A DNA stretch of 64,000 bases from Pilatotrama ljubarskyi (lineage: Eukaryota > Basidiomycota > Agaricomycetes > Polyporales > Polyporaceae), in NCBI GenBank assembly GCA_022385805.1, contig MU277680.1:70693-134692 (forward strand), written 5' to 3'. Under the pieces are notes generated by a model, which made no database searches, was not told the origin of the DNA, and saw only the letters and a program-made list of their open reading frames with translations. Both the position numbers and the translations under genes were made by a program. Positions 45,044-61,205 of this stretch are shown piece after piece; position 1 is the first letter of the stretch; every line of letters begins with the position of its first letter.

Positions 45044-45509
45044 TCGACGTTCACCCTCGGACCCGCCACTCTGATCCTCGACCACTTCTTGTTATCCTTC
45101 TTGACGTGGGATGCGGTCTTCTGGGTCGTCCTCCACATGCCGCTGCCGCCGCTGCCTTTGCGACCTGCACTGGATGGCTTGTGATGAGAGAGACGGATGT
45201 GCCGCTCTCCGATTCTCTGCATCGGTCGTCATCCCCTCAGTCCCACCTAGCAGCTTCTGGCTTCCCTCTCGAGCGCACGCGTGAGCGCGCAGTGCTCTAC
45301 GTCAGGATTTCTGGCAGGTCGCGGTCCAGCTTACGGTCGGCTAGGAGGATACCGTGATGCAACCCGTATCACTAGCCGGAGTCCGGAATTCTGGCCTCCA
45401 TGTATACTCTGTTTCCTTTGGCCATATACAGTACATATGCGAGTACGACTCGGGAGCCTTCCCTATTGTCAATGGAATGTACACCTTGATCCTCTCGTCT
45501 GGCAGTCTC
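45044..45509. other. Convergent intergenic region, UPF3 / carboxylesterase
   Basis: 3' flanks of both genes; no gene seen. Confidence 0.55.
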
Positions 45510-47617
45510 CTAGGCCTGTTGGTGCGATGCCTTGCTCGCCACGAACGCACAACGATTACTCTCCGCCTGGGGTTCCACCTCGATCGTACTTCCGCTGACC
45601 TCGGTACTCTCGCCTTCTTGCAGAGAAATGCGCGTTCGGCGTTCAGGCGTATACTCAGGCCACACAGGAGAGCGTGCGAGCTTGTGTGCGTTCGGGTTGC
45701 CGCTGCGGACAAACGAGAGCCAGTACGCGATCAGCTCAGACGCGAAGGCCTCGTCGATCGGCCGTTGCGGCTGGAACGTCGTTGTGCCATTGAATCTGCA
45801 CACGTGAATGGATGAGCGTTGTGGGTTCGTCCACGTCTGACCTGGAGTTGTCATACCCGGTTGATGTTCCACGGAACATCATCCAGTTCTCGGAGGCGTG
45901 GAATACCACATCCGTGTTCGCGGTTGGGACAGGCTGGTTGTAACGATACGTGTATGCCTTGTTCTTGCGTGCAGCCGCAAGTCCAATGATTGCTCTCTGC
46001 AGAAAAGCAGTCGTAGGTGAGTGGTATATCGTACTACCGCCGGTCGATGCAACTGACTGCGCAGATGAGTTCCGACTCTCCGGTTGTGACCATGAAACGC
46101 TGTTCATCCGAGTCGAACTCGGATGCCGGATAATGCTCGAGGTATTCGGCGAGGTCCTTGGAGGTCAGTCCTGGGAAGAACGCGTGTAGAGCGGAGGTGA
46201 TGTTCGTGCCACCAGAAAGCGTCTCGTTGGAGGTCGACCTGGCAGTCAAAGTAGATCAGGTTCGGGCGTCATCGCGATGCATGATCTCGGCTGGACGATA
46301 GACACGCACCCTACAATGACCGGAACGTCCGCAAAGTTGCCTTTGAGAATTGACAATGAAGGTATCTCGGTCAGGATCTTGCCATCAAGAACCGGATGAA
46401 AGCTGTTGTATGCTCCGGTGCTACGATGCGACGAAACACTGTGAGTACCAACAGAACGTCCCAACGTATTACCGGACCAACTCACAAGCTATACATAGCC
46501 GCATCTTGCGCGCGAGCAAGCGCGCTCACACTTGCCTTCCGCAAACACGCCAAACGAGAGGCGACTGTCTGCGAGCCAGTGCCGCATCCTGCTTGAGCAG
46601 CGTAGTAGTCGAAGAGAGGCTAGAGGAAGCTGAGCATATAGATATTAGCCGAACGTTGAATCAAGCGGACTAACCCTTTGCTGGTCTGGCGTTGGCACAG
46701 GAGTGCGGTACACACTTTGAGCAATAGCTTGCGAGAACAGCCTTTGTCCTTCGTGGGCGACGAGATGTAATTCCACAGATGAGCCGCCCGCGCTCTCGCC
46801 GTTGATAGTGACCTTGGCAGGATCGCCACCGAAGGCATGGATGTGCTGTTGCACCCATCTCAAGGCTTGTATTTGATCTTGGAAGCCTGCGTTGAGATCC
46901 CCGATTATGGGATTGGCCATTTCTGGCACAGCTAGGAAGCCGAAGGAATCCAGGCGGTAGTAAACAGAGACAACGACGACATTTGGGGATTGGTGAATCC
47001 AGTGATCGAATGGCCAGTTGGCAGGGTTGCCGTAGACATATCCTATGGTCCAGGGTTAGTGAGGGATGCCATGAAGAGAAGTGTCGACGGGCCTCCTCCA
47101 TGTATATATACCAATACTGGCACTACCGGAGCATGTCAGTTCCTATGACGAGGTTATATATCGGAGTCGGATCGTACATTGGTCTCCTGCTTTGGCACCT
47201 GCTGGAGCGTACACATTGACCTTGAGACAATCTTCGCTGCCAGCACCCCCGGCTTCGCCAGCTAGAGAATTACACCGTCAATGAGAGCATCGAAGCATCG
47301 CGAGATATTGTCCGCTCACATCCTGTACTTCCCTGAACGCAGAAATCGGGATAGGCATTTGCGTTCACGACCTTCCCTCTACTTTCACGAGCGACGCGAG
47401 CGGTATCGAGCGGGAGAGGCGCTCTAAAGCGACGCTCTCCGACTGGCGGTTCAGCATAGGGTATACCCAGGTATGCCACAGTGTTGGGATAGGAGAGATT
47501 CCCCAAATACTTCGCATAGCCGAGATCAACGATGTTGGGTGGTGACGGGGTGGCAAAGCCAACGACTGGAAGGAGTGCCCACACGCTCAGGCGCGAGATG
47601 AGCTGAGCCCACGCCAT
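45510..47617 (-). CDS. Type-B carboxylesterase/lipase, secreted
   Basis: Nine exons: 47617..47320, 47261..47178, 47122..47093, 47042..46675, 46619..46486, 46420..46310, 46238..46058, 45996..45857, 45795..45510; 543 residues, all phases agree. A signal peptide (LISRLSVWALLPVVGFATP) precedes YLGIPYAEPPVGERRF and GAGSEDCLKVNVY, then the oxyanion-hole HGGG, the nucleophile elbow NGESAGGSS, and PVLDGKILTE. Many Asn-x-Ser/Thr sites fit secretion. Family members hydrolyse esters of lipids, plant-wall compounds or xenobiotics. The intron between HGG and YVYG has a GC donor (G|GCCCGT...TAG), the only one needed in the window. Confidence 0.9.
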
Positions 47618-48284
47618 GACGGTTGCCGGCACTGACGCGAAAGCTGCCACATCATCCCGTCGGATGACTGGCACACCTTATATGCAAACACCAATATTTG
47701 CACACCTGCATGCCAGAGAGCTATGGCCGCGCCTGCGATGACGACGAGGAGGAACAAACCTGTGCCATATGATCAGTCACGTAGGGCAAGAACGGAAGAC
47801 CCAAGGATCATCAGACAGCGACCGACTTGTTCTGCAGCCTCTCATCACGGCGTTCTTTCTACGAGGAAGCGGTCTCGGAGTCAAGCATGCGGCACCATTG
47901 GATGATCACGCAAACTCTTACATACCCTCGGCCCGCAGCGAGCTGAATCTGCAGGTTCGGCCGTAGCGCCCGCTTCGTGTGTTGCGCGCCCGCCAGCACA
48001 CGCCTGAGCTTGGCACGTCTTGTGACGGCGTCATGCGCGAACTCGCACGAGTCGCGCATGTATTCAAGAACTCAGATCTCGTACCGGTGAACCTGGCACA
48101 GACGAGCAGACTGTTGGCGACTCTCCACGAAGTTGCCACTGTCAGGGCGAACGCTCGGCACTGATGTGGTACAGTACTAGAGCGTAGAACAACATCATCT
48201 GCAGATCGAAGGTTGTAAGAGTAGAAGGTGAGCATAGAGAGAATGCAATAGGCTTCCGCCAGATCCACACTCATAGGGACGTCG
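47618..48284. other. Intergenic, no gene seen
   Basis: Between the carboxylesterase start and the 3' end of the unknown gene; overlapping ORFs only. Confidence 0.5.
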
Positions 48285-49629
48285 TCAACATAGCAGCACC
48301 CCTTTCCCGTACTCGTCGAGTAAAGCCAAGGCGGTGCCCTTCAACAACCGAAACTTCCGTCCAGCCTTCTTGTACGACCACGCATTCAGTATACTTCGTA
48401 GCACTTTCGTATACCTTGCATCGTGGTAGATTTTGATGTAGACGCAGCGACCGAGCGAGGCGCAAGGCAACTGTGTGCTCCCGTCTCCCAACAAGCTCGC
48501 TTCTCCCTCAGAGGTTGCCAGCGAGGAAGTGTTTCGCTTCTGAGATCCAACGTATGAGTACTGTCCTGGGGAGGATGCATCATTCGGCGCAGGCGGGTTG
48601 CAGAAGGCCAGGGAGAGCGGGCCGAGATTGCCTGCGTTACGCAGTTCCTGCAGGAAAGCCCAGAAGGTGCGAAGCGCATGCCCTGTCCACGATATTGATG
48701 GAGCTTCGGGCATGATCTCTCGGGCCTCGAGCGAAGCGACATCCCCGGACTCGACATTCAGAGACGCCATCGTGGCGCCCTCCCACGGCAAGCTACCGCG
48801 TACCGGCACAATCCATGCTAGGCGACCAAACGGATCGGAGATGCGTTCCTCCGCAGTAGTGCTGGTGTGAGGTGGAATCGGGAACGGAGAAGAGTTGAAC
48901 AGGTCCGAGTGCGTGAAGGGTGGCCATGGGTCATTGAGTGTTATGATAGCTGGGTACATATGTGGCTTGCTCGCGAGCGAGAATCAATGCGCGCTTTTTC
49001 TTACGTCGTAAATGTGACACTCACGAGTGGTAAGGCGCCGTAGAGAGGCTGCTCGTCTAGGCGGGGCCGCTTCGATACGTGCATGAGGGCAGAATCTTCA
49101 TGGTGCGTCCGCTTTGAACCGGGCCGAATTAGTTGAGGAGTGTCGATATCGACCGTCTCCGCACCGTCGGAAGGCCCTTCAATGCTCCTGTCCTGCGGAA
49201 GGCGCTGTTCTGCCGGCGGAAGGTCCCCTGCCAGAAGAGCTTGTAGCGCGCCGTGATCAAACTCTTCAAGGTCTCCAAGCGTCCATGTCTCCTCTTCTGC
49301 TAGGGAGGTACCCCATTCCTTTGACAATGGGATCCCTGGCCCTGGACGATCACTTGCTGCATAGCGTGGGGGATCCTTCGAGAATCGGATACCTCTCCCC
49401 GTAAGTGCTAGGGTACAGTCAGTGAAGAAAAGCTGAGTGTTGGTTTATTTGACGCACAGAAAAGAGATAAGTTAATCTCCCTCGGCGGATACCACTTTTC
49501 CTGTTTGCACGAGAAGGCCACCAATTGCGCAGCGCAGTCAAGAAGAGCTTGAGGACTGGGAGTGGGCTCGCCCGGTTCTTGGGTACGACCAAAGTAATGC
49601 ACAGTCAAATCCAGGTTTCCCGATTCCAT
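48285..49629 (-). CDS. Hypothetical protein, three exons (5' end uncertain)
   Basis: Exons 49629..49458, 49407..49025, 48965..48285 join with consistent phases into 411 residues. I do not recognise the family. Visible: PSPQALLDCAAQLVAFSCKQEKWYPP, a charged segment EWGTSLAEEETWTLGDLEEFD, a basic patch GSKRTHHE...KRPRLD (possible nuclear signal), and a C-terminal block (CVYIKIYHDARYTKVLRSILNAW, GTALALLDEYGKGVLLC) that looks like an ordered alpha/beta domain. A long frame just upstream (49999 to about 49600: DLRVDNFGSEYSLIPTN, DFKLLDTFRPSNGIGKPGF) reads like the missing N-terminal part but is out of frame by one base with the rest. Either the start is 49629 or the gene has a frameshift there. 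Confidence 0.5.
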
Positions 49630-50192
49630 TGCTCGGACGGAATGTATCGAGCAACTTGAAGTCGACGGAATGGTTGGGGTTGTTCCGGCCGCCGGGGATG
49701 TTGGTAGGAATCAAAGAGTACTCGGAGCCAAAGTTGTCAACTCGTAGATCCAACACAGCCACCGTGCGCTTTTCCGAAATCCTCGGAGTCACGGTCGGAA
49801 CAGGGCAATTGCGGTCGCGATTGCTAAGCGGATGCTCATGAACCTGTGCGCGTACGAAGCCGGATGGCAAGTGCACCAGTTCATACCATTGGTGAGATTG
49901 ACGACCCCGTGGTTCCCAAGGTACGCGCCCTGTGCTCCTGAGCAGAACCACTACATCATCTCGCTCAGGCTGCATACTAGTACTAAGACGCCCGCTCATA
50001 AGTTGTGCCCTCTCCCATGTGACGCAAAGACACTGACATAGCTCATATTGTGGTTGCAGGTCATGATTATCGTACCCGGTGTCAACCTACGGGCCGGCTC
50101 AACACTCCGCTCGTGTAGCACGGCAAACCGGCGGGGAGGTCGTAGGAACTTGATATCAAGTAACCTCTGTATTGCAGAATCCTAGTCTGCCT

Positions 50193-52823
50193 CTAAAGCA
50201 TAAAGACCAGGCAGATCATGAGGGCCACCAGCAACGCACGACCTGAATCCCAAAGTGACACCTGCAAAGTCGCCGCATTCGTCACACCGCTCGGAGCGGC
50301 CGCACCGGATATGCCTGACGTGGAACCCGTCGCACTGCCGACGACGGAAGCCGACGAAGAGTTCGCACCGGTACTAGCAGCCGCGGTAGCCGTCGCCGTC
50401 GCAAGGAAGCTATTCCATGCAGCGATGGTCGCGCTTGGTACCGTCGACGTGCCCTCCGTCTTCGCCGAGCCGTAGAAAATTTCGTTCCCGCCAGGCAAGT
50501 ATTCCCCTGCCAGCGTCGCATTCTCGCCCCCGACCACGGTCGACCCCTCTACGGTGCCATTCCTATTCGACCCAAGGACAAACTCCCGGAGGAAAACGAG
50601 CGCCTGGCGAGGCTTCCACTGTGGTACGAGATGACCCGCGCCCTGGAAGAGGACGTACGTAAGGTTGCGCTCCTGGTGCACGATACCCGCAAAGTTCCCT
50701 TCGTCATCGAACCACGGTGTCGACGGCTTGCGTGTGAAGCCCTGGATGCCGCCGAAAGTGAAGTTCTGGATGACGACCTCTGTTCCGCGGTGCTGCACCT
50801 GGGAGTCGTCATTACCGGAGTAGAAGAGGATAGTGACATTGCGCGCGGTAGCATTTCTTGCAAGTTCCGAGAGGAAGGCGACGGGTTCAACGCTGGGGTC
50901 GCCGTGCTCGTTGCCGATGCTCTTGTCGTACACGGAGCCGAAGGGGTAGTTGAAGCTGCTGCTCCAGTTCTTCGAGGTCGGTGCATGCAGGGCAGCTCGC
51001 GTCCGTGGATCATTGAGGAATGGCGCCGCATTCATGGAAGGTTCTGGGTGCGTCGCATCGGGAATATCGTACACGTCAAATCCCCCGTTCGCTGGAAGTG
51101 AGCATTAGCACAATGCCAGCAGAAAGGGCCGCACTAAGAGCTCACTCCAAGGGAATGTGAAGTTGAGAGCATAGTCCCGCATCTCGTCGAAGACATCGCA
51201 TCCGTACCATGGATCGATCGTCCCGTTTGCCCGTCCAGAGAGATCTCGTTTCCAGTCTTCTCGTCGCTGTAAACGTTCACACGTTCCGAGGTCAGCCGAG
51301 ACGGGGCCGCTGCGCCGACGAGCCAGATAGTCCGCGACCATGGCATCCTTCCAAGAGGTGACAGTTTGCGAGTTGGCACCTGCCGATCCAAGGGTTTGTC
51401 GGAGGCCCTTCACAGGGTTCAAGGTAGGGAAAGTCCCATTCTGCGGGTATATCAGGTTCAAGTCGAAACCGCAGAGGTGATGTCTATCCGACCCTCAGTG
51501 AGACGCGACATCGCGAATGGAAGTATCGTCTCACTGTTCCCTGAAGTAGTTGAAAACATCCTGGTCATACCCGATGATGGCTGGGTACGTCTCTAAAATG
51601 TTGATCTAGTCATATCAAGAGTCATTTCGGCACGTCAGGATGGCGGTAGCGTCCCAATGGCGACGAACGCACCACCGGGAGATATCGGATGGTTGCAAGC
51701 GAGCCGAGTGATCCATCTCCGATGGCGATTTTGCGCAGGTTGACCGGATTGGACTGTTGTGCGAAAAGGTGTTTGACGATGTAAGGCTGCGCAGACGCTT
51801 AAGCCCGCGAGCGTCTGTATGCATAACCACACTCACAATGTATGTTCCAGCATAGCTCTCGCCAGTCAAGTAGAGTGGACGGGTAGCGAGGCTCGGAAAG
51901 ACCTTTACCAGGTTGGTCAAGAATCCGAGCTGTGCTGTCTGTCAGTGCAACCCCGTACAATCAGCGGCCATCGGTGCCATCTCACGAAGTCCTGCGCCAT
52001 CTCGTCCTCGTCCGCCACTGGGCAAATGATGAGAACTTGCACAGATTGTCCAGGCAGCCCTGAGGTACTCACCATAGCCCTTCGAGTCCGAGGTAGAGAA
52101 GCCAGTTCCTGAACCCAAAGTCAACCATAGGACAGCACGCATACTCCGATGTGTGATACACACCGACGGGTTGGTCAATCCAGACGGTGTCAGCAAGAGT
52201 GTGCCAGCTGAACGGGTTCTGAACCCACGAGCCATTGCTCAGCACATGGATCGGTCCATTCTGCGACCCAATGCCATCTCAATAATCTGTCGGGGCCGGT
52301 CGCACAATCTCAGCGCACCTCTGTCGACAAACCGAGCATCCCGGAGGATCCAGGTCTAGGCGGACGCGAGTGCTTCAGCATGCTGACCCTTACCACAGGC
52401 AAAGCAGATAATACGCACCCTCCCTGCAACCATAGAATCCACGGCTCGTTGGCGTGCGAGTGCGCTGGGGCGGTAAGGGTGCCGTTCGCGCCTTGGCGCT
52501 CGAAGCCCCAGAAGAAGAGCGTGTTGTTCGGATGCCCCGCGCGGTTTACTGGGATGTTTCCCGCGAAGCTTCGAGGCAACCCTTTGGTGGGGACATTTGG
52601 CAGGGGATCCTTGACCTCAAAATCTGAATGGTGGATGATATCAACACCGATCTCGACGTTCGTCATACGATATGGAGTACTCACAGCTCTGCCACGCGGG
52701 GCTGAACTCGGCCTTCGGTTGCCCTGGCCATACGTGAGGGAAGGAGTTTGGAGGAACCAACTGACCCGAAGCGGTGGCGAGGAGTGCAGATACAATGAAC
52801 GTGCGGAGGCCTCTGGTGAACAT
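50193..52823 (-). CDS. Serine carboxypeptidase (peptidase S10) with GPI-type tail
   Basis: Eleven exons: 52823..52685, 52623..52419, 52355..52319, 52260..52164, 52108..52073, 52017..51986, 51929..51837, 51786..51673, 51605..51535, 51483..51146, 51091..50193; 2061 nt, 686 residues, every phase consistent. Signal peptide LRTFIVSALLATASG. S10 landmarks: NEPWILWLQGGPGSSGMLG, ENGPIHV, WIDQPVGTGFS, the nucleophile TGESYAGTYI, ILFYSGNDDSQV with the catalytic Asp region, and FQGAGHLVPQWKP with the catalytic His. A Ser/Thr/Ala-rich tail and a hydrophobic end (ALLVALMICLVFML) predict GPI anchoring, so a cell-surface exopeptidase is likely. Confidence 0.92.
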
Positions 52824-53277
52824 GTCTGCAGCAGCCCTGGCCCAGCAGAAGACTGACGCGCCAAATATATGGATGCTCGAGACACCAATACGCCGCATTC
52901 CATCGTCAGTCTGCGATATGAGGCAATCCGTTGTACCCGAGGCGTCCCATCCACGGGTTCGCCTCGAGGTGCGGTCGCGGCGATAAGCCGCGTCTTGAAG
53001 TGCTTCTTGCATCGTCGGCGCATGTCATGAGGGGCAAAGAGAAGGTATGCGACACCATCGGCGAGCATGGAGATGAGAGAGCTGGACCGCATCGGCGCGC
53101 CGCACGGCACGAGGCCCTCCCTGGGCGATATCCCGGATTGAAATGCAACCAGCATCCGGACCGCCTATAGCGTCCGTGACACGCTTGAATAATTGAGCGT
53201 GCTACAGATCCTTGGGCCGGTATGGACGACAGCCTACTTCGAACACGGCCGCAGAGGCTGCGAAGAAACAATGTATA
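52824..53277. other. Upstream region of the carboxypeptidase gene
   Basis: No gene seen. Confidence 0.5.
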
Positions 53278-53389
53278 TTAAACGACGTACGCACTCATAA
53301 CATGCGGAGAAGTAAGAGGTGCCGCGTCCGAGCTCAAGCCCCAACGCAACTTTATCTCTGTGGAAAACTCTCGGTATCCCCACCGGTAT

Positions 53390-53760
53390 AGACCGCTGCA
53401 AAGACGCACCAATTGCATGGCTTGTTCGCGTTCCGTCGGCGGCAGGCTATTGAGCTGATCCGCAGCCAAACGCAACACCTGCAGAAGCATCTCCTGTCAA
53501 GCGAACGCATACCCTCTGGTTTCATCGAAGTAGGGCACGACCGGTGGTTGAGCGGGGGGCGCCCGCGGAGGTGCTTGCATAGCAGAGGGGGGCGGGACTT
53601 GCATGGGATGCTGTCCAGGCACTGATGCGAAGGTGGAGGCTGCTGCAGGGGGTGGGGTATAACGGGAGGGGCCGTAGATATTCGTTAACGGCGGGTGACC
53701 CAGCCAGGGAGGTACCAAGCGGTTCCTCCAGAGCACGTCGGTTGCGAGCAGATCGTTGGA
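53390..53760 (-). pseudogene. CSTF2-like C-terminal fragment with in-frame stop
   Basis: Read on the minus strand, one frame gives a Pro-rich hinge (VPPPSAMQAPPRAPPAQPPVV, PYFDETRGYAFA), then a TGA at 53499..53497. Three codons later in the same frame comes MLLQVLRLAADQLNSLPPTE followed by REQAMQL. The latter strongly resembles the C-terminal helical domain of cleavage stimulation factor subunit 2, which binds the 3'-end processing machinery. No RRM lies upstream. A 19-nt GT...AG stretch spans the stop but is too short for an intron. I read this as a decayed fragment; a C-terminal piece of an unrecognised gene is the alternative. Confidence 0.5.
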
Positions 53761-53859
53761 CAACGCAGGAGAGGATCGCAACAATATTAATCTCTCCGAG
53801 ATGCTGGTCGAACGTGGCTTTCCCACTGAAAGACAGCCTGAGCACATGCTGATTGTCAA

Positions 53860-54813
53860 CCGGCACAAGCATCAGCGACCATTGGCTCCGACTCCGACGG
53901 ATCCAGATGCTGCGTCTGTCGATGCGGCTGCATAACGAGGGCTATCGAACTTGACCGTATATAATAGGTGTCTGTCATCACCAACGAATGGCGCCGGCGC
54001 CCAGACGACTCTAACGAGGTGCTTCCATCCGACGCCGAGATCGTCAAACTGGAGGTCGGCGACTGTCGGAATAGGTCCCGACTTGTTAGAAAACTGTTTC
54101 GAGACAAGGTTCGTGGACGTCCAAAATTCGGGAGAGTAGCTGCATGAGGAAGGAGGTTGAACATCTTCCCGCCGCCCCCGCTCGTATACGTAGTCAGTGA
54201 GGCTGGAAGGCGTCGGAGTTGGCAGACTCGGACCATTAGGATAACCAGCAAGAGCCCGACCCAGAAAGTAGACGTGACGTCGCAGAAGTATCGTCTACGG
54301 AGTGCCCCTTGAAGACGTTTTGAGGCCTTTTTAAAGTACGGAGCGTCGGACTCGGTGGCGGTGAGGCTCTCGGAGAGCGCAGCGATCGACAGAATGGGAA
54401 CGTACGGGTACCGCTGATGAGTCGAGCAAGGAGTCGAATCCTGGTCGAATCCACGGAGTCGAGTCGACGCCGGCGCCGCGCACACTCAAGATGCCCACTG
54501 CCAGTGCGCGTGCCAGCTGCTTATTTCTCTGATGCTTGACGCCTCGCGACCGCATCAATGATCATATAGCGATCCTAAGGAGAGGAGCATGTAGGAGGAA
54601 GAGATAGCCAGACAGAGAGATAGGTGGCCCAGCAAGCCGGACTGCGATCACCGACGAGTACTATGGGATGTAGAGTACAGCTTCTCAGTACAGACCTGCA
54701 GCTACGATACACAGAACTAGGAACAAGCGAGACAGCAGACAGCTCGACATGGGGCTCGAACGTCAGACGCATTTCTTCTCCAACAAGAAAAACTCCTTCG
54801 ACTTCACACCATC
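53860..54813. other. Unassigned ORF region, no confident gene
   Basis: Minus-strand frames (for example FDDLGVGWKHLVRVVWAPAPF near 54000, and a hydrophobic WVGLLLVILMVRV near 54250) look partly coding, but I could not chain them into a gene or name a family. Convergent to the MCM4 3' end. Confidence 0.35.
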
Positions 54814-58813
<4,000 letters not shown>

Positions 58814-58952
58814 GGGTGGCAGCGGGGAGGGCAGCGAGGAGGAGGTGAAGGAGGAGGGAGGGATGAGACAAGAGGGCGAGGCGAGGCGAGACGCGACGCG
58901 ACGCGTGCCATGTCCGCTTCAGGGCAGGCGCTTTCGTTCCCGGGCGCCTAAC
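58814..58952. promoter_or_regulatory. 139-bp bidirectional promoter, MCM4 / MTG2
   Basis: Only 139 bp separate the start codons. GCGACGCGACGCG repeats at about 58892-58906 contain ACGCG(T)-like cores; ACGCGT is the MBF/SBF-type cell-cycle element in fungi, suitable for an MCM gene. That role is inferred. Confidence 0.5.
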
Positions 58953-61205
58953 ATGGCCTCTCCTTCACGCAAACGGCGCTGGGTGCTTTCCTTCTTACGA
59001 TCTTACGGCCCGGCTCCTCCTGCGATGCGCTGCTCTTCTCTGCTCAGGCCTCCACGAAATCTCGCCGCCCACGCTTTCTCCGCGAGATGCTGCATGAGCA
59101 CTGTCGCTGACGCTGGGCCATCCTCCGCACCCGCCCTCACCGAGAAACCCCCTCGGCCGTCAGAAGACGAGCTTAGGCGCAGGAGGAGGACAGAGTGGAA
59201 GCGCAGACAGAACGTGAGTCTCTCATGCATCTAGCTGGTCGTTCGCGCGAGTCCTGCATGCATAGGCAAGTCACGACGTTGCTTCTGCTTCCTGGCAGCG
59301 AAAACATCGTGGTATGTCTATGCCTCGCATCAGCGCAGCGGGGCGCTGCCATCTGCGGGTTTTCCAGCATCCTCGGGGTTTGACAAACTTGCAGGCGGCC
59401 AGTGGCTACGCCGGCATAAGCCTCGACTGATGCCGGCTTGACCCAGACGTATCTCATCGTCATATACCTGCTGCAGGGCTGCACCAGAGGGCTACGCATC
59501 TCGCAGGATGTCGCTGATCACAGCCTTCTTCCAGTCATCCCCTACGTGACGAAACATCGACATGCATGCTGATTCTTCACCAGGGCCAGACATTTTTGGA
59601 CCATACCGTCATCCACGTCCGAGCAGGTGCGTGTAAAAGTCGGCATTATGTTCTGGCTCTCCTGACTCCGCTTACACAGGCAACGGCGGGGACGGCTGCG
59701 TCGCCTTTCATCGCGAACTCTTCAAGCCCTACGGCCCTCCCTCTGGCGGGAACGGCGGCCGCGGCGGCGACGTCTACATCATGCCCACGCCCCACCTCAC
59801 CACCCTCTCATCCGTGCCCACCCGAATACGAGCGCAGAACGGCGGCACTGGCCAAGGCACCTGGCAAAACGGCAGGAACGCCCCGCCGCTCGTCATCAAA
59901 GTCCCGCTTGGGACCATCGTCCGCGAGCTCGCCCCAGACGACCCGCGCCGGAGCAAAGACGAGTACGAGGCCGAGTACGAGGCGCTGCAGGGGCTCAGCC
60001 CGCAGGAGCGACGCGCGAAGATGCGCGAGAAGCGCTGGGTGCATTACCCCGAGTATGCGGACGACAACGCGCAGCGCGAAGACTTCAAGCACGCGGAGCG
60101 CGTCCTCTTTGCGGCAGAGCGCGAACGCAGGCGTACACGCAGGCTGCGTGCCGAGAACCCCATCTTCCTCGACCTCGACAAGCCAGAAGAGGCCGCCGAG
60201 GCGGCGGACCCGAACGCGCCCCTCGGGCATCGACGCGCAGAACCGATGGGTCACCTCATCGCCCAGGGCGGCGCGGGCGGGCTCGGAAACCCCGCTTTCC
60301 TCTCCCCGACGAACCGCTCGCCAAAATGGGCTACCCGTGGCGCGGAAGGCGAGCGCATTTCGCTCGCGCTCGAGCTCAAGCTCCTCGCCGACGTCGGGCT
60401 CGTCGGCATGCCGAACGCGGGCAAGTCGACGCTCCTCCGCGCGCTCACCGGCGGGCGGGCGCGCACGGAGGTCGCCGGGTACGCGTTCACGACGCTGAAC
60501 CCGATCGTCGCCGTCGTGCGCGTCGCGGAGGACGGCTCGTTCGACGGGTACGCGGAGGGCGCGGTACACGACGAGACGCACCTCGAGGAGGCGCACGAGC
60601 GCGAGCTGTTGGACAGCGGCGCGCTCGCGGACGCGCTCACGCGGAACCAGCGGAGAGCCTTGGAAGCCCGAGACCGCGAGGAGGAACTGGACGACGACCC
60701 GTTCGCCGCGCTCGAGGCGTTCCGCTTCACCGTGGCGGACAACCCGGGGCTCATCGAGCGCGCATCGGCGAACGTCGGGCTCGGGCACTCGTTCCTGCGC
60801 TCTATGGAGCGCTCGCTCGCGCTCGTGTACGTTGTGGACCTGTCCGCGCCTGCGCCGTGGGACGAGCTGCGCGTCCTCCGCGACGAGCTCGAGGAGTACA
60901 AGCCGGGGATGAGCGCGAAGGCGCGCATGGTCGTCGCGAACAAGGCCGACCTCCTCGCTGGTACTGGTACCGGACAAGAGGGCGCGGAAGAGATCGCGGA
61001 GGCAAAAGCGAAGCTGGCGAGGCTGGAGGCGTTCGTGGCGGAGGAGATGCGCGTGCCCGTCGAGGACGCGCAGGGCATGATCGTGGGGGAGCGGCCGTTG
61101 GACGTGGTGCCCGTGTCGGCGAAGTATAGCATGAACCTGCGGAAGGTCGTGCGGCTGATGCGGACCTACGTCGAGGAGGCGAGGGAGAAGAAGGCGGCGT
61201 CGTGA
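58953..61205 (+). CDS. MTG2: Mitochondrial Obg-family GTPase (MTG2-like)
   Basis: Three exons: 58953..59213, 59584..59626, 59680..61205; 609 residues. A basic, Ser/Arg-rich N-terminus fits mitochondrial import. The Obg glycine-rich domain follows (VRAGGNGGDGCVAFHRE, GGNGGRGGDVYI, VPLGTIV, QGGAGGLGNPAF), split by a charged insert rich in Arg/Glu. The G domain has VGLVGMPNAGKSTLL (G1), YAFTTLNPIVA (G2), VADNPGL (G3), NKAD (G4) and PVSAKY (G5). Obg proteins assist large-subunit assembly of the mitochondrial ribosome. Between G2 and G3 there is an unusually long acidic insert. Intron 1 is 370 bp. Divergent from MCM4. Confidence 0.92.

Noticed and set aside
46034..46249. Independent small ORF within the carboxylesterase
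   Set aside because: It is exon 7 of the esterase with its flanking intron sequence.
59808..60977. 389-codon minus-strand ORF and other long antisense frames over MTG2
   Set aside because: GC-rich third positions keep antisense frames open; the plus strand carries all G-domain motifs.
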